Positions 21,201 to 33,427 of a DNA stretch of 64,000 nt are shown here, piece by piece (position 1 is the first letter of the stretch; every line of letters starts with the position of its first letter). Made by a program: the position numbers and the translations under genes. Source of the DNA: Areca catechu (lineage: Eukaryota > Streptophyta > Magnoliopsida > Arecales > Arecaceae). Location of the stretch: positions 146,190,854 to 146,254,853 of the forward strand of contig CM038052.1 of assembly GCA_021397845.1 (NCBI GenBank). Reading direction: 5' to 3'. A model generated the notes under the pieces. It had not been told where the DNA came from, did not search any database, and saw only the letters and a list, made by a program, of their open reading frames with translations.

Positions 21201-22840
21201 TAATGTGCTATCAATCATAGTAACCTTACTATGAGTAGCCATGATACAACAAGTCAAGGAATTACTCACACACCTATAGCATTTGAGAAGTCAATGACAA
21301 GTGAATAGACATCCATGTGACTTCTCAAACTTGGTCATGCTCAATATTGTTGTTCTCTAACAATCACTTGCAGTCTTGCTCCAGTGTCTCTATACTATAG
21401 ACACAAGACTCATTGACTAGAAAAAAGGTGATTCATGCACCAATCTTGATAGATCAATTACCATCCTCATGATGATCCAATGATTAGAAGCTTTTAGAAG
21501 TTAATCTATAATGACACGTATTAAATCCTCAACTTACGAGAATATGTATTATTGCCCATTAACACCATGGATGATTTATAGACACATTAGATATGAATGA
21601 AAAGAATAAAGTCCAATTTTATTGATTTCAATGATTTAAGATAAAATTATGTCCTAAAAAAGTTACAATGTGTCTTGCCAACATGTCTTCTAGGACATAC
21701 ATCTAACAATTATAACTCTTGTAATTAAGCCCTTGGTGCTAACATTAGTACTTGCAAAATTTGTAACCTATTATTCAAAATTAGCAGTTACTAAATATGA
21801 TCTGAGCTCTTGATCAAGTCAGGTCCCTATTGTATATGACCCCTCAGATTTCATTCTATCTGGTAGTGAGCCATACTATGATCTCTATCATAGTATCATT
21901 GAAACTCTTTTGATAGACCAGAATAATTCTAGCTTGACTCTAACAAGGATTGTTGATCCAGAAATAATCCAAGTTCTCACAATCCACCAGTGACACCTAG
22001 CAGTATATAGTGCAACCCAGTAGAATAGAAAAGGTGAACCTCTAATATAGTTACCATGTGATCAAGTTTCTTTATTGAGAGTCTCGATAGGATGCAAGTC
22101 ATGAAATCTTGTTAAATTCTAAGCATCCATCATATGCTAGACTTTATCAACTTAAGCCCAAAAATGATACCCATAGAAACACTTTCTACTATCACACTAT
22201 TGTGGTCATAGATTTAAAGACTTAGTCTCTTAGATTGCATAGGACTACTCAATTCTTAAGACCGATAGATTCTCTATAGGTACACTCCCAACTCCTATAG
22301 CGAACCTACTACAACAAACATATACCACAAAGCACCATATGGCTAGGAACCGTGTTTATGTGCTTGTAAAACTAAGCAACCCCACTATGAGTGATAGAGG
22401 CACTGCAAGTCAAGAAACTACTCACATAACTATAGCATCGAGAAGTCACTAATAAGTGAGTAGACATTCATGTGACTTTTAGTACTTGGTCACCCTCAGT
22501 ATTATTGTTCTTTAACAATCACTTGCATTTTCATTTCAGTATTCCTAGACTGTAGACTCGAGACTCATCTATTTGAAAGGAAAGTGATCTATGTACCAAT
22601 TTTGATGGATCGATCACTTTCTCCATGATGATCTAATGATTAGGAGCATTTAGGAGTGAACCTATAATGACACATATCTCAAATTCTCAACTCTTGAGAA
22701 TATATGTTATTATCCATTAATTCCTTGGATGATACATGGATACAATATGTATAGAAAAACTATCCAAATTAAATACAAAATTATATCCTAGAATGAAAAA
22801 TATGTGTTAGCTAGATTGGTTTCTAGGGCACACATCAACA
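18223..22840 (-). repeat. 3' LTR of copia-1, interrupted
   Basis: On the minus strand the LTR starts TGTTGATGTGTGCCCTAG at 22840, right after a GTGGGAGAT purine tract and the end of copia-1 pol. It runs to 21709, is interrupted by a sibling LTR (19452-21708), and resumes at 19451 down to 18223, where the Athila-like LTR cuts it. Both parts align in order with the sibling LTR; for example the GGTTGGGTG region at 18230 matches one at 19730. Its inner sequence is AT-rich and encodes nothing. Confidence 0.72.
19452..21708 (-). repeat. Solo LTR of the copia-1 family nested in the copia-1 LTR
   Basis: The minus strand begins TGTTAGATGTATGTCCTAG at 21708 and ends at 19452 with AGTGAA (CA expected; one base changed). 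The pentamer ATTAT flanks it at 19447-19451 and 21709-21713. Splicing it out makes the outer LTR continuous and alignable with this copy, which supports a true insertion followed by recombination to a solo LTR. Confidence 0.75.
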
Positions 22841-22928
22841 ATCTCCCACTTACACTAAAGCCAATCGACCATATACTTTAACCCTATCTTCTCAAGATGT
22901 GCTTCAATCTTCTGCTGGCTAAAGCTTG
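22841..22928 (-). pseudogene. C-terminus of copia-1 pol
   Basis: The minus strand encodes QQKIEAHLEKIGLKYMVDWL then TAG at 22855-22857, the standard end of copia RNase H. The frame is cut at 22928 by the Athila-like element and continues at 31905. Confidence 0.8.
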
Positions 22929-24514
22929 TGATCGCTATCATAGGTGGTCAAAAATAAAATCTACTCACTACTATAGCTAGTGATGAGTCGGGATCATATC
23001 CTCAGGGATCAAGGATGATTATTCCATAGGAAAGAGAAAAAAAAAAATTTATAAAGAATTAGATTAAGAGTAGTAGTTATTAAAAGATAATAACTAATTA
23101 ATTAATTAAATCAAGATAATAGGAGAAGTAACCTAGGAATCTGAATCCACCATAAAAATAGGTTTTTTCTTCTTTTCTTTATGTTGTAATAGCAATAACT
23201 CTTACAAATTCAAGGTTAGAATAATTTATCTCTTATTAGGTGTGGGCCGTATGTAGAGATCATGACACATCCTCTTAGAGTATAAATTATCTAATTGATG
23301 TGCAAGGTTAGGGATCTAATCTACCATACTATGATTTACCTCTCTTAGGCACATGCGATAACCAGTGATCATGGCATGTCAATAGAGGGTGTAGGATATG
23401 TATGCTAGATTAACATCTCAATCAGAAATATGAATTGATAGATGTATAAAGAAAGACATGATTTTTATTGCATCAAAATCAAGTACAAGAAGAGAACTAA
23501 AACTTGGTTACAGGCTTCATCTCCATCCTAGATTGAAGGAGTCTAGCTACTCATCACTGCTGCCAGCATCCTCTCCATAATTTCCTTCTTTCCTAAGACT
23601 AAATACAATGATCTAAACAAGAGAGAAAGAAATTAAATTAGCATAAAATTTCTAAAGAAATTGATGACTGGACTACTGCCTGTGGTCCTCCTTTTATAAA
23701 GCTCATCTAGGGCTTTCTCCCGATCAAGTTTAGAGTCAATCAGGCTTAAAATCGATTAAATATCATGAAAATTTTTTTCATCCATCCATTTTGTATCACA
23801 GGCCTTAGATTGCATCAAAAATTATGTGAAACAACTACTTCCTTCCTTCTCAAGCAAACGAGTCCCATCTGGACTCTCATCGAATCCCGATCCTAGATCT
23901 CCTTCTTCCATTGGGATTTGAGAGCTTCCCCCAATTTCAGTGGGATGGATGGACATGTTGTGAGGTGGCAAACAGTGGTAGGGAGGAGATGGTGACGAGG
24001 ATAGCCGACAATGGGGAGAATGATCAGCGATGGCAATGATTAATAGATATTAGAAGATTGGATCGAGAGGATTCTCTTGTAGTTTTTCGATAATGGATGG
24101 TGTGTGGCGGGTTTCCTGGCCAGCGACGGCTTCTCGACGATGAGGGGAAGCTCCTTGATGGCTTCTCCGGAAAGAACAGTGCTCGAGAAGGATGATAGTC
24201 CATGGATGGGCTCATAGACTAGTAGCAATGGCTACCGATGGACCAGTCTACATTTTGTAGACCCAACGGTTGGTCCATGGTGGACCGGATGCTTTAAAAT
24301 ATATGCTTCTATGATAAACTTCCAACTTCAATTCCAGGTCTGTTTGGACTTTGATTTGAGTGCCGTCTGTACTGTTGGACTCCAAAAATTAAGCTCTTTC
24401 AACCTATAAACTTCTTTTCTCTAAAATATTAATAAAAAATATTAGTTTATAATATATATTAATTAATTAATATTTATTTTAATAATTAAATTAGGATAAT
24501 TAATAGACTTATTG
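22929..24514 (-). repeat. 3' LTR of Athila-like element
   Basis: Extensive match to 30314-31904, starting on the + strand with TGATCGCTATCATAGG. The inner end reads CTTATTG where the partner has CTTATCA, so the terminal dinucleotide has mutated. A purine run GGGGATA precedes it on the minus strand. Confidence 0.88.
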
Positions 24515-25401
24515 TATCCCCTAACTTAATCATTGCTAGTCCTTTAGTAATATAATTAAAATAGAATCATGTATCACTAAGATCCTCCTTTGCCAAACTA
24601 GATCTAGGCTGAAAGTTAAAAGAAGTTAGCTAATATCACTAAGTCTTGAGATTCTGAAGTAAATTTTGTAGTCAGAACTATCAGATACTTTCTTAGAGTT
24701 CATCCAAAGATCTATAGTACTTGCATTTGTGATGACTAACTTAGCATTTTGGTACTAGCTTGTAAAGAATAATAGTATCCTTGCTTATCACCTACTTTGG
24801 TTAATTTTCTATACATCCCAAATTAAGCACATGAGCTGAGGTAGCTTTCACACTGCCTAATTTTTTTTTTCTGGTGATATCTTTACACTATCCACTTTTT
24901 GATATGAACAGCAATGCTTACTTAGGTGAAGGTGCTCGATTACTTAGTGAAAAACCAATATTTAGAACCTACCTTTATATAAATATATATTTATTTATTT
25001 ATTTAGGCAAGTAGCTCTTTCCTTAAATTCAAGTTTCTCTCAATGGGATGTATATTAATTATCAATTTTTAGTAATAATTAAATTTTCAATTGACCTTAC
25101 AACTACTATCTAGTTTACCTCACCAGTTGCATATGCGATGGAAGTGCTAATAACCTTTAAATGATCTAAGTAGACTGCTAAAAGTCTGACTAACTAGTCT
25201 ACTCATTGGCTCACTACAGTAATTAGCTAACACTTTCTAACTCTATTACCTTTTCCTAGTCTATTTTGCTCAAGAGTTTTTTTCATGGCACATAGTTTAT
25301 AAAAATTTTATCAAAATTTTTCACAAATTTCCAAGGTGTTTTAAAATATTCTTTTCAAAAAGATTTTCCCTTACCCCAACTTAATTTTCATTGTTCTCAA
25401 T
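24515..25401 (-). other. 3' non-coding region of Athila-like element
   Basis: AT-rich sequence without an ORF or motif I recognise. Long non-coding stretches before the 3' LTR are usual in Athila-type elements. Confidence 0.5.
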
Positions 25402-27168
25402 TGTTGCCCAGGTGGCTTTCCCAAGAGGGGGATGAATTGGAAATTTAAAAAATTTAAGCAAATAATGTGCTCTTAAAAATCCCTTTTAAAGTGTTAGGTG
25501 CTGTGACAAAGTAATTAACCACAGAAGCTAAATAAGATCAGAGAAGCACAACACAAACATAAATTATAGTGGTTCGGAGCAACCCAACTCCTATGTCCAC
25601 TACCCAAGATTACCACTTGGGATTTCTACTATATTCACACCCGAATACAGTAGGATTGTTTTACAGGCTCATAATCCAAAATCTCTGCACTTTGATTTTA
25701 TCGGGATCACCAAAGAAACCCAACACCCTTTGGTTTTAAAATGGGATCACCAAAGAAACCCAACTTGGTTTTAACACAAGATCACCAAGAACCTAACTTT
25801 GTTTTACCAGGATCACCTAGAACCCAACACTTGGTTTTTAACAAAGGCTCACCAAGAACCTAAGTAATTCACAAAGAAGTTGAAAGTAATTACAACGATA
25901 AATGACAAACTCTTGTTGTCGGATAGTTGCTACTTTTATGCTGATGAAGCCTTCTTTTATTCTTCTTTAATGCACTTGAGAGGCTTCCTTTCTTTCTTCA
26001 ATGAATGCTTCAATCTTCATATGGGAGTTGGTGAAGAGTGAAGTCTGCTTTGAATGCTCACTTGTGCTCACTTCCTTCTTGGTTGGTGGATATTCAATAA
26101 AATCTCTTCTCTTTTTTAAAAACTCTTCAAATCTTTTCAAAAACCTCTTTTTAAATGATCAAATCCCTCAAATATATAGTTTTGTACCTTTCTCTGAAGG
26201 TTATAGCCATTGAAGACCGTTGGGATTTGAAAACTAGTCATTGGAGCACTTTCTAGCATTCAAAAAAGAATTCTGGAACTAGCCATTGTGTACCTGGAAA
26301 CGATGCTTGAGTCGGCTCAGATTCTTCGAGTCAGCTCGAATCCTTCGAGTCAGATCGAATCCTTCGAGTCAGTAGGTCGAGTCACCAATTCTTTAGCAGA
26401 GTTGACTCTGTCTCAGGGTATAGAATCTTCACTCTGGACGAGTCGGCTCATAACCGTTCAGGTCGGCTCAAACTTCTATCATTGAAATCATTAAACTTGA
26501 GGAGTCAGTTCACTTCTACTTGGGTCTACTCTTCATCTCAGATTCAAAAATCTTTACTCTAGAGTAGTCGGCTCATTGCAGATCAGGTCAGTTCGCTTTC
26601 TTAGGTCTTCAAAATTTATTCTGGTAGAGTCGGCTCATTCTTGTTGGGGTCAACTCGCCTGACTTATTCTTAGAAAATATTAGGAATAGACTCTGGACGA
26701 GTCGGCTTGGATATACTCGAGTCAGCTTGGATTAATTTGAGTTTGCTTGGATTTCCTTAAGTCGGCTTAGATTGTTGCATGCTAGAATCCTTAGTGCATG
26801 CCATGAGATAGAGTCGGCTCTTCTTCTGGCTGGGTCAGCTCGAGTGACTTCTTTAGGAAATTTACAATTAGACTCAAGAACACTCTCACCAACACTCTCC
26901 AACATTCAACATAATCTAACACAGATTAAATCTAGAGCACAACACTTATAAAAGTAACCCATCTTCATGATTTTACAAAGGTTTTTCGAGGGGTTCTTCT
27001 TTACATCACACTCATACAATATTACTTAACACACTCAACATAATGAAGTAGTAGTTGATAAACAATAAGAATCATCCTACAAAACTTGTGAAACACTTGA
27101 GAGTAGTTAGCAATATATGTGCAAGCTCCAATATTTTGTTATCATCAAAATCACTCAAGGGGTCAACA
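25402..27168 (-). repeat. SIRE-like solo LTR
   Basis: The + strand runs from TGTTGCCCAGGTGG to GGGGTCAACA and matches both LTRs of SIRE-1 along its whole length. TCAAT occurs on both sides (25397-25401 and 27169-27173), a perfect target duplication. It has a TATATATT box near 26177 (minus), a motif array AGTCGGCTC at about 26305-26860 and the CACCAA-type repeats at 25690-25870. No internal sequence remains, so it arose by LTR-LTR recombination. Confidence 0.93.
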
Positions 27169-27173
27169 TCAAT

Positions 27174-27955
27174 GGAGTAAAAAAGAATAAAACAAGGAGA
27201 GATACCACCTAGATGTGATATGTCACGTGTAATGCCAGGAGTGACAATGTGGAGCAATCCCTTATTTCTAGAAATAAGAATCACTAAAAAAGAGATCAAA
27301 AAAAATAAAAATTTGGGTTGCCTCCCAACAAGTGCTAAGTTTAACATTTTCAATCAGACCTCTTAGGATTCTTATCCTATTCTTGCCCAAATCTTAACAT
27401 GGTTTGTAATTCTCTACGTGATTTAGGTTCAGCTTCAGAATATTTCCTGCATGGGACCATTAGGTGCTCATTTCTTTGATGGCTAATAATTCTTTCATTA
27501 TACTTAGATTTAGGTATAACTTAAGTACCAATCAGGATGCTAAGGTACCTAAATCTATATAATTGATATGTTCAATGTATGAAGAGAATATTTTAGGATC
27601 CCCATTTGAAGTCTCTTCCTTCATCGGTAGAGGTGCAACCAATGTCATAAGGGGTTTAGTTAATAATCTAGATCTTGGCGTAAGCCCTTTCTTTTCTATA
27701 ACTTGGTATATTTTTCATATCAATATCAACTCTGTCTCCATGTATCATTTCAACACTATAGATAAATTTTGGAGGCAGTTCTCAAAAGTAATGCCACATA
27801 CAAAAAAATTAGATATAAAAGTTTTAACTTCGTTATCCCTTATATATGCAATATCCCACCCAACAGCTTCTTTAGATGCTTTTAGAATACCTATAATTTA
27901 GGCTTCTTGATTACATGTTACTGGTAAGGTATTGTGGATGAGACAACAAGTAGCT
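27174..27955 (-). other. Interior of Athila-like element, no clear gene
   Basis: AT-rich sequence with short frames only. It may contain the worn end of gag or of pol, but no motif can be assigned. Confidence 0.45.
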
Positions 27956-29294
27956 TCAATTTTGGATCAGGTGGTGATCTAACAAGGGAGCTATTGAGAA
28001 TTTCGGTGATGGCTCATATTGCTCAATTGAAAGTGGGGTGGGGTTGGGATAGGATGTTTCTACTAGGTCATTCATCTCTAGAGTACATTTCTTTATATCA
28101 AGATCATCCATCTCAAAGTGAGCTAAACTAGGGTTTAACGAATCATGGAGGGAACTTTCATGTGTAGCTTCCTCTATTATATTATGCTTTTGTGATCCTA
28201 GGGAAGCCTCAATTGATTCCATCATTACACCTATTTATTTTTCTTTCCCATTGAAAGTAATGGATGTTTCTAGGGTTCTTGGAATTGGGATCATAGGTAA
28301 GTTGGGTGTTGATGAAAGTAGTTCATCCCTCCTTTCTGATTTCTCTTCATAACTTTCTACCATAGTCAAATTATCTAGGTTAGTCTCTTTGGTTGTACAG
28401 GATTGTTCTATGACCAATTCATTGCCAAGAGTCATAGTTAATTGCTAAGGGACAGTTGCAGGGATATTAAAGCTTTGAGCTAGGAATTATCCCTTAGGAT
28501 CACTCTCAAGTTGACTAAGCAACTCTTCTTCACAGTGGCCATGGCTAATGGTTTCCATTGCATCTCCAAATGGGCAATAGTCTTGGTGTTAGGAGCTATA
28601 TGTTGGCCCGTGGTCTGCACGAAACTATTCAAGATAGTATTGGGGCACTTAATCATAGTTTCAAGGTTAGCACGGGATTTAGTCAAAGCTTTTAAGGCTT
28701 TTTCTAGGGGTCTAGTTCTTCCTCAAGATCTAATTATGATTGATTATTCAATACTCGACTAGGCCTAGAATAGGACTGATCAAAATTATGGGTTCCTAGT
28801 GTTGCATCTTATGACTACACAAAATAAGGGTGATGATCCCATCCTAAATTATAGATTGGGGCATAAGATTCAGTTGTATATATGTCATTAGCTGTACTCC
28901 CCTGTATAAACCCATTTTGGATTGGATGCATCAAGTAAGGACATTCCTCTACAACATGGTCTGGTGCATTAGATGCCGTGCACATAGATGCTGGCACATG
29001 GTGAAATTGGATATATCCTTTATGTTCTAGGACTTCTTCAATCCCATGGTTCATAGATGCCAGTGTAGTTCCTTCAGGTTTCCTTGTGTGATTATATTCA
29101 TCTTCAAATCTCATGAATTTAGAATGCATATCAATCTATTATGGTCGATTTATAGAATTGTTAGCTTGGGCTCTCATTCTAAACGGTCGATTAGAGTTAA
29201 TCTTGTACCAATAATCTTGTAGGGTTTGAGATCGTTCAATAGAATCTGGGTAACAATAATCCATTAGATTTTTGGTTCGTTTAGTGGGATCCAT
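27956..29294 (-). pseudogene. Athila-like gag remnant
   Basis: The start ATG at 29294 opens MDPTKRTKNLMDYCYPDS. A zinc-knuckle-like block CTASNAPDHVVEECPYL appears near 28970, then YAPIYNLGWDHHPYF at about 28860-28815, the counterpart of the YNPGWRNHPNFSW motif in Athila Gag. A helical segment QTTGQHIAPNTKTIAHLE follows at 28620-28570. The first knuckle Cys pair reads C-x2-S rather than C-x2-C. Acidic, stop-interrupted sequence continues to 27956. Gag would package RNA; this copy has several stops and frame changes. Confidence 0.7.
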
Positions 29295-30289
29295 GACCTT
29301 TTAATCTTGTATAGTTTAGATTGTATCTGACCATTCTTTTTATCTTAGCAAGAATCTTTTTTTTATTTTTTTATTAGATTTTTTTTAATATTATATGGAG
29401 AGAGAGAGAGGGGAGAAGAAGGAAGAAAGAGAGAGAAGAAGTCTAAAGGTGAGAACCTAAGGAGTTCTAAATCTAGAGACGATAGAGAAGTGTGTCTTAA
29501 TTTGGTTAATATTTGGTTAGTAAAACAAGTTGTCATGTAATGGACTCTCTATCCTAGGGTTACCCTATATCTAGATAGTTCTTAATTGCGAAGATTCTCT
29601 TTGAGCCTTCAAAGTCAGATACTAACTAGCCACTTGCCAGGTAAGGTCGGTGGGGGTCCCCCCATTGCTTTCCTTAGACACCAAATTAATTGGCCAGGTC
29701 AGATAATGGAACCAATTAAAGAACCACCTTCCTTCAAGACTGAATCATCCTTAAATTTCTTTCCTAGATACTAGTTAACCAGTTAATTCTGAGCTAGTCC
29801 AATTCTTAAGGTCCCTTGTCCTAATAAGCTCGAAAATCCTTAGGGACCAATGTCTAATTGATTTTAAATTAAAGGCTTAGGATTATGCAGTATACAAGGT
29901 GATAGTTTGTGGGCCAAGAAAGGATAATGAAATCTTCACCTTTTATTATTTAGGGGTTATGCCCTTAAAGTATTTTATGAAAATACAATGCAAGTCAAGC
30001 AAGGTGTCTCAACAACTTAGGAGTTTTTAAAGTTTATTATTTGTTTCCTTAAATTAATTAAATCTTATGGAAAGTGTCTTATGGTTTTCTTTTGGGTTAT
30101 TTAAGATAGTTTAATTAAAAGAAAAAAATAATTAGGTTAGGAGTTGGTTTGTAAAAAGAAGGAAAGAAATTTTTTTCATGTTAACAAGAAAATAAGGAAA
30201 TCCAATAATTAAGGTAACTAAAAATAAAAAAGATAATAAAACTAAAAAGAGCACTAACTAAAAAAAATCATAATATAATCATGCATTGA
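29295..30289 (-). other. 5' leader of Athila-like element with GA-rich tract
   Basis: No ORF. 29397-29445 is a GA-rich purine tract with GAGAGAGAGAG at its start. The remainder is AT-rich. Confidence 0.5.
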
Positions 30290-30307
30290 TCCTCGACAAC
30301 GGTGCCA
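30290..30307 (-). other. Primer-binding site of Athila-like element
   Basis: The minus strand reads TGGCACCGTTGTCGAGGA, six bases after the LTR end. Athila and related elements carry TGGCGCCGTTGCCGGGGA-like sites here, so this copy differs by a few bases. Confidence 0.8.
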
Positions 30308-30313
30308 AAATTT

Positions 30314-31904
30314 TGATCGCTGTCGTAGGTGGTCAAAAATATAACCTACTCACTACTACAGCTAGTGGTAAGTCAAGATCATATCCTCAGAGATCAAGGG
30401 CAATTATTTCACAGGAAAGAGCAAAAAGAAATTTTTTTTGTAAAGAATTAGATTAAGTGTGGTAGTTATTAAAAGATAATAGCTAATTAATTAATTAAAT
30501 CAAGATAGCAAGAGAAGTAATCCAGGAATCCAAATCCACTATGCAAACATGTTTTATCTTCTTTTCTTTATATTACAATTACAATAATTCTCACAAATTC
30601 AGGGTTAGAATAATTTATCTCTTATTAGACACGGGCCATATCCAGAGATCATGACACATTCGCTTAGAGTACAAATTATCTAATTGATGTATAAGATTAT
30701 GGGTCTAATCTACCATACTACGATCTATCTCTCTTAGGCATATGCCATATCCAGAGATCACGACATGTCAATAAAGGGTGTAGGCCGTTTATGCTAGATT
30801 AACACCTCAATCAGAAACATGAATCGACAGGTGTATGAAGAAAGACATGATTTTTATTGCATCAAAATTAAGTACAAGAAGAGAATTAAAACCTGGTTAC
30901 ATGCTTCATCTTCATTCTAGATTGAAGGAGTCCAGCCGTGCATCACTGCTGCCAGCATCTCCTTCATAATTTTCCTCTTTTCCAAGCCTAAATACAATGA
31001 TCTAAACAAGAGAGAAAGAAATTAAATTAGTACAATTTCTTTTGAAAAAATTGATGCCTGGACACTGCATGGGGTCCTTCTTTTATAGAGCTCATCTAGG
31101 ATTTTCTCCCGATCAAATTTTGAATCAATCAAGCTCAAAATTGGCCAAATATTATGAAAAAACTTCTCAGCCATCCATTTTACGTCACAGGCCTCAAATC
31201 ACATCAAAAATCATGCAAAATAGCTATTTCCTTCCTTCTCGAGCAAATAGAGTCCCGACTAGACTCTCTCCAAATCCTGATCCTAGATCTCTTTCTTCCA
31301 CTAGGATTTGGAGAGCTTCCCCCAATTCCGGCAAGGTGGACGGACACCGGCATGAGGTGGCAGACAGTGGCAAGGAGAAGGAGATGGTGATGAGGATAGC
31401 CGGCGATGGGGAGAATGATCAGCGATGGCGGTGACTGATAGATTTAGAAGATTGGATGGAGAGGATTCTCTTGTGATTTTTCCGGCAATGGATGGTGCAT
31501 GGCGGGTTTCCCAGCTAGGAGCGGCTTCTCGGCGGCAAGGGGAAGCTCCCCAGTGGCTTCTCCGACAAAAATAGCACTCGAGAAGGATTATGGTCCATGG
31601 ATGGGCTCATGGACCGGTAGCAATGGCTGCTGGTGGACCAGTCTATGTTTTGTAGACCCAATGGCCGATCCATGGTGGACTAGTTGCTTTAAAATATGTG
31701 CTTCTATGATAAACTTTCAACTCTGATTTTGGACCCATTTGGACTCTGATTTGAGTGCCATCTACATCGTTGGAATCCAAAAATTGAGCCCTTTCAATCT
31801 ATGAGCTCCTTTTTCATAAAACATTAATAAAAATATCAATTCTTGATATATATTAATTAATATTTATTTTAATGATTAAATTGGGATAATTATTAGACTT
31901 ATCA
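30314..31904 (-). repeat. 5' LTR of Athila-like element
   Basis: The minus strand starts TGATAAGTCTAATAATT at 31904 and ends CGACAGCGATCA at 30314. It contains TATAAAAG near 31084 (minus) and matches the 3' LTR throughout. Confidence 0.9.
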
Positions 31905-32930
31905 ACTTGCTAAGCTAGTAGGTCTGCTACATCTCATGTGGTATTTATTCTCTACACCTTAATAAGGTAGTTGCAAACGAAATCATCACTCTTTGCGTAT
32001 TCGAACTTCTAATGAAACCTTGGTTCTTTAGCTAGAATTATGGCACCATATTGTAGAGTGATATGATGACATCTCGCTTAACAATTTATGAACCAGAATA
32101 CATCTTTGCATCCTTAGAAGCGATGATGTAGTCAGCCTCCCTAGTCAAATCTATAATAATTGGTTCTTAGGAACTCTTCTAAACCACCATTGTATAAGAA
32201 CATATCTTATGTATCCTTATTTCCTCGATTCTCCCACTCTAAAGATCTATATCTTTAGTACTTCTGAAGTATTAAAGAATATTACCATAGTTATCTAATG
32301 TATATAGTTTGGATTCAACTGATATTTACTTGTGACACTCAACAAAAATCAAGTCATGTATATATCATGGATTATATGAGGCTCCCTATGCCCAAACCCC
32401 AAAAGGATCTAGCTCATATATAAAATCTCTTCAAATGAATTGGGACACATTTTATTGGAGAGATTAATTCCATGCTTAAGAAGTCAAATCCCCTATTAAA
32501 TTTTTCATGCTGAATTTCTTTAGCACTTCCTCAATGTACAAGTTCTGTGATAGAGTTAGCATCCTCCTATATCTATCTCATAGACCTACATTCCCAAATG
32601 TAGGATGCTTTCAAAGGTCTTTAACAATGAATTTTCTAGACAACCATAACCTAACCTAGGTTAGCATAGGAATCACATTCCCAATAGGAGAATATTATTC
32701 ACGTATAATATAAGAAATTACATACTCCCACTGACCTTTTATAAACATATGATTCCTTTTCTCATCTTGACTAAATCAAACAATTTGAATATATCATATA
32801 AATAAGCATTCCAACTCTAAGCTATTTGCTTTAGTCTATCTAAATAGACCCTTTGCAACTTGTGGATCTTGTGATCTTATCACTATCCATCTACCAGATC
32901 TAATTATGATGAACTATAATAGTAATTAGT
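31905..32930 (-). pseudogene. Copia-1 reverse transcriptase and RNase H, decayed
   Basis: In shifting frames the minus strand shows the RT palm with LYVNNILLLG in place of YVDDILL (about 32720), then RYRRMLTLSQNLYIEEVLKKF (32590-32530), the link to RNase H, and later YFRSTKDIDL, TREADYIIASKDAK and AKEPRFH. These are standard blocks of Ty1/copia pol, closest in my memory to the Tork/TNT1 group. Many stops and small indels are present. The upstream half of pol is cut off at about 32940 by Tat-2, and the last codons lie at 22928-22855 beyond the Athila-like insertion. Confidence 0.75.
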
Positions 32931-32943
32931 ATGGATTTTAATA

Positions 32944-33427
32944 TGATCATAAATGAGCCTTATCGAGTGCTCGAGGAGCACTCGGGCATAAGGTCCTAGG
33001 CCTTAAAGATCCTATAAGCACTTTGGATAGTGAAATTAGTGGTTTTCCCATCTCAAGTATTGGAGATGTGATATCTAGACATTCACTGCTGTAGCCTCCA
33101 CCACGTGGCCAATCCCTGTTACATCCCAAAATCTCTAATCATTGCCATATCTGGATGAATAGGGTAGTTATGCCCATATTTCTTATAATCTGGCCCACCA
33201 TTTAATGAGGTATGTAACATACCCAGCTAAGTGACAAGAATGCAATTAAAGAGATAAGATGTTCACCGTAGATAAGAAAGCACTTTATGACACATGGAGA
33301 AATCTTCTACCTTTTACCAGACCTGATAGGATCTTGGTCTTGCCCAAGATACCCCTAGCTATCTGTTTACAAAAAGGAACTCCATGCAGCTCCCAAAGAT
33401 ACGTGAGCTTTTTCGCTTACACTCTTC
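32944..33427 (+). repeat. Left part of the Tat-2 5' LTR
   Basis: This segment lies between decayed copia pol and SIRE-1. It ends in the target pentamer TCTTC at 33423-33427, and the sequence resumes at 44310 on the far side of SIRE-1 with CATTGTTGGTATCC. The joined region leads into a Tat leader and gag, so it is most likely the Tat-2 5' LTR. The left limit (TGATCATAAATG) is a guess. Confidence 0.5.

Larger units (their letters stand above)
22929..31904 (-). mobile_element. Athila-like Ty3/gypsy element lacking pol
   Basis: Two 1.59-kb LTRs in minus orientation bound a 5.8-kb interior. The primer site TGGCACCGTTGTCGAGGA follows the right (5') LTR, a type known from Athila elements. Flanking pentamers GCTTG (22924-22928) and ACTTG (31905-31909) match at four of five positions. 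The flanks join to give the end of copia-1 pol. Only a decayed gag is found inside; pol is absent, so the copy is non-autonomous. A SIRE-like solo LTR is nested near its 3' end. Confidence 0.85.
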
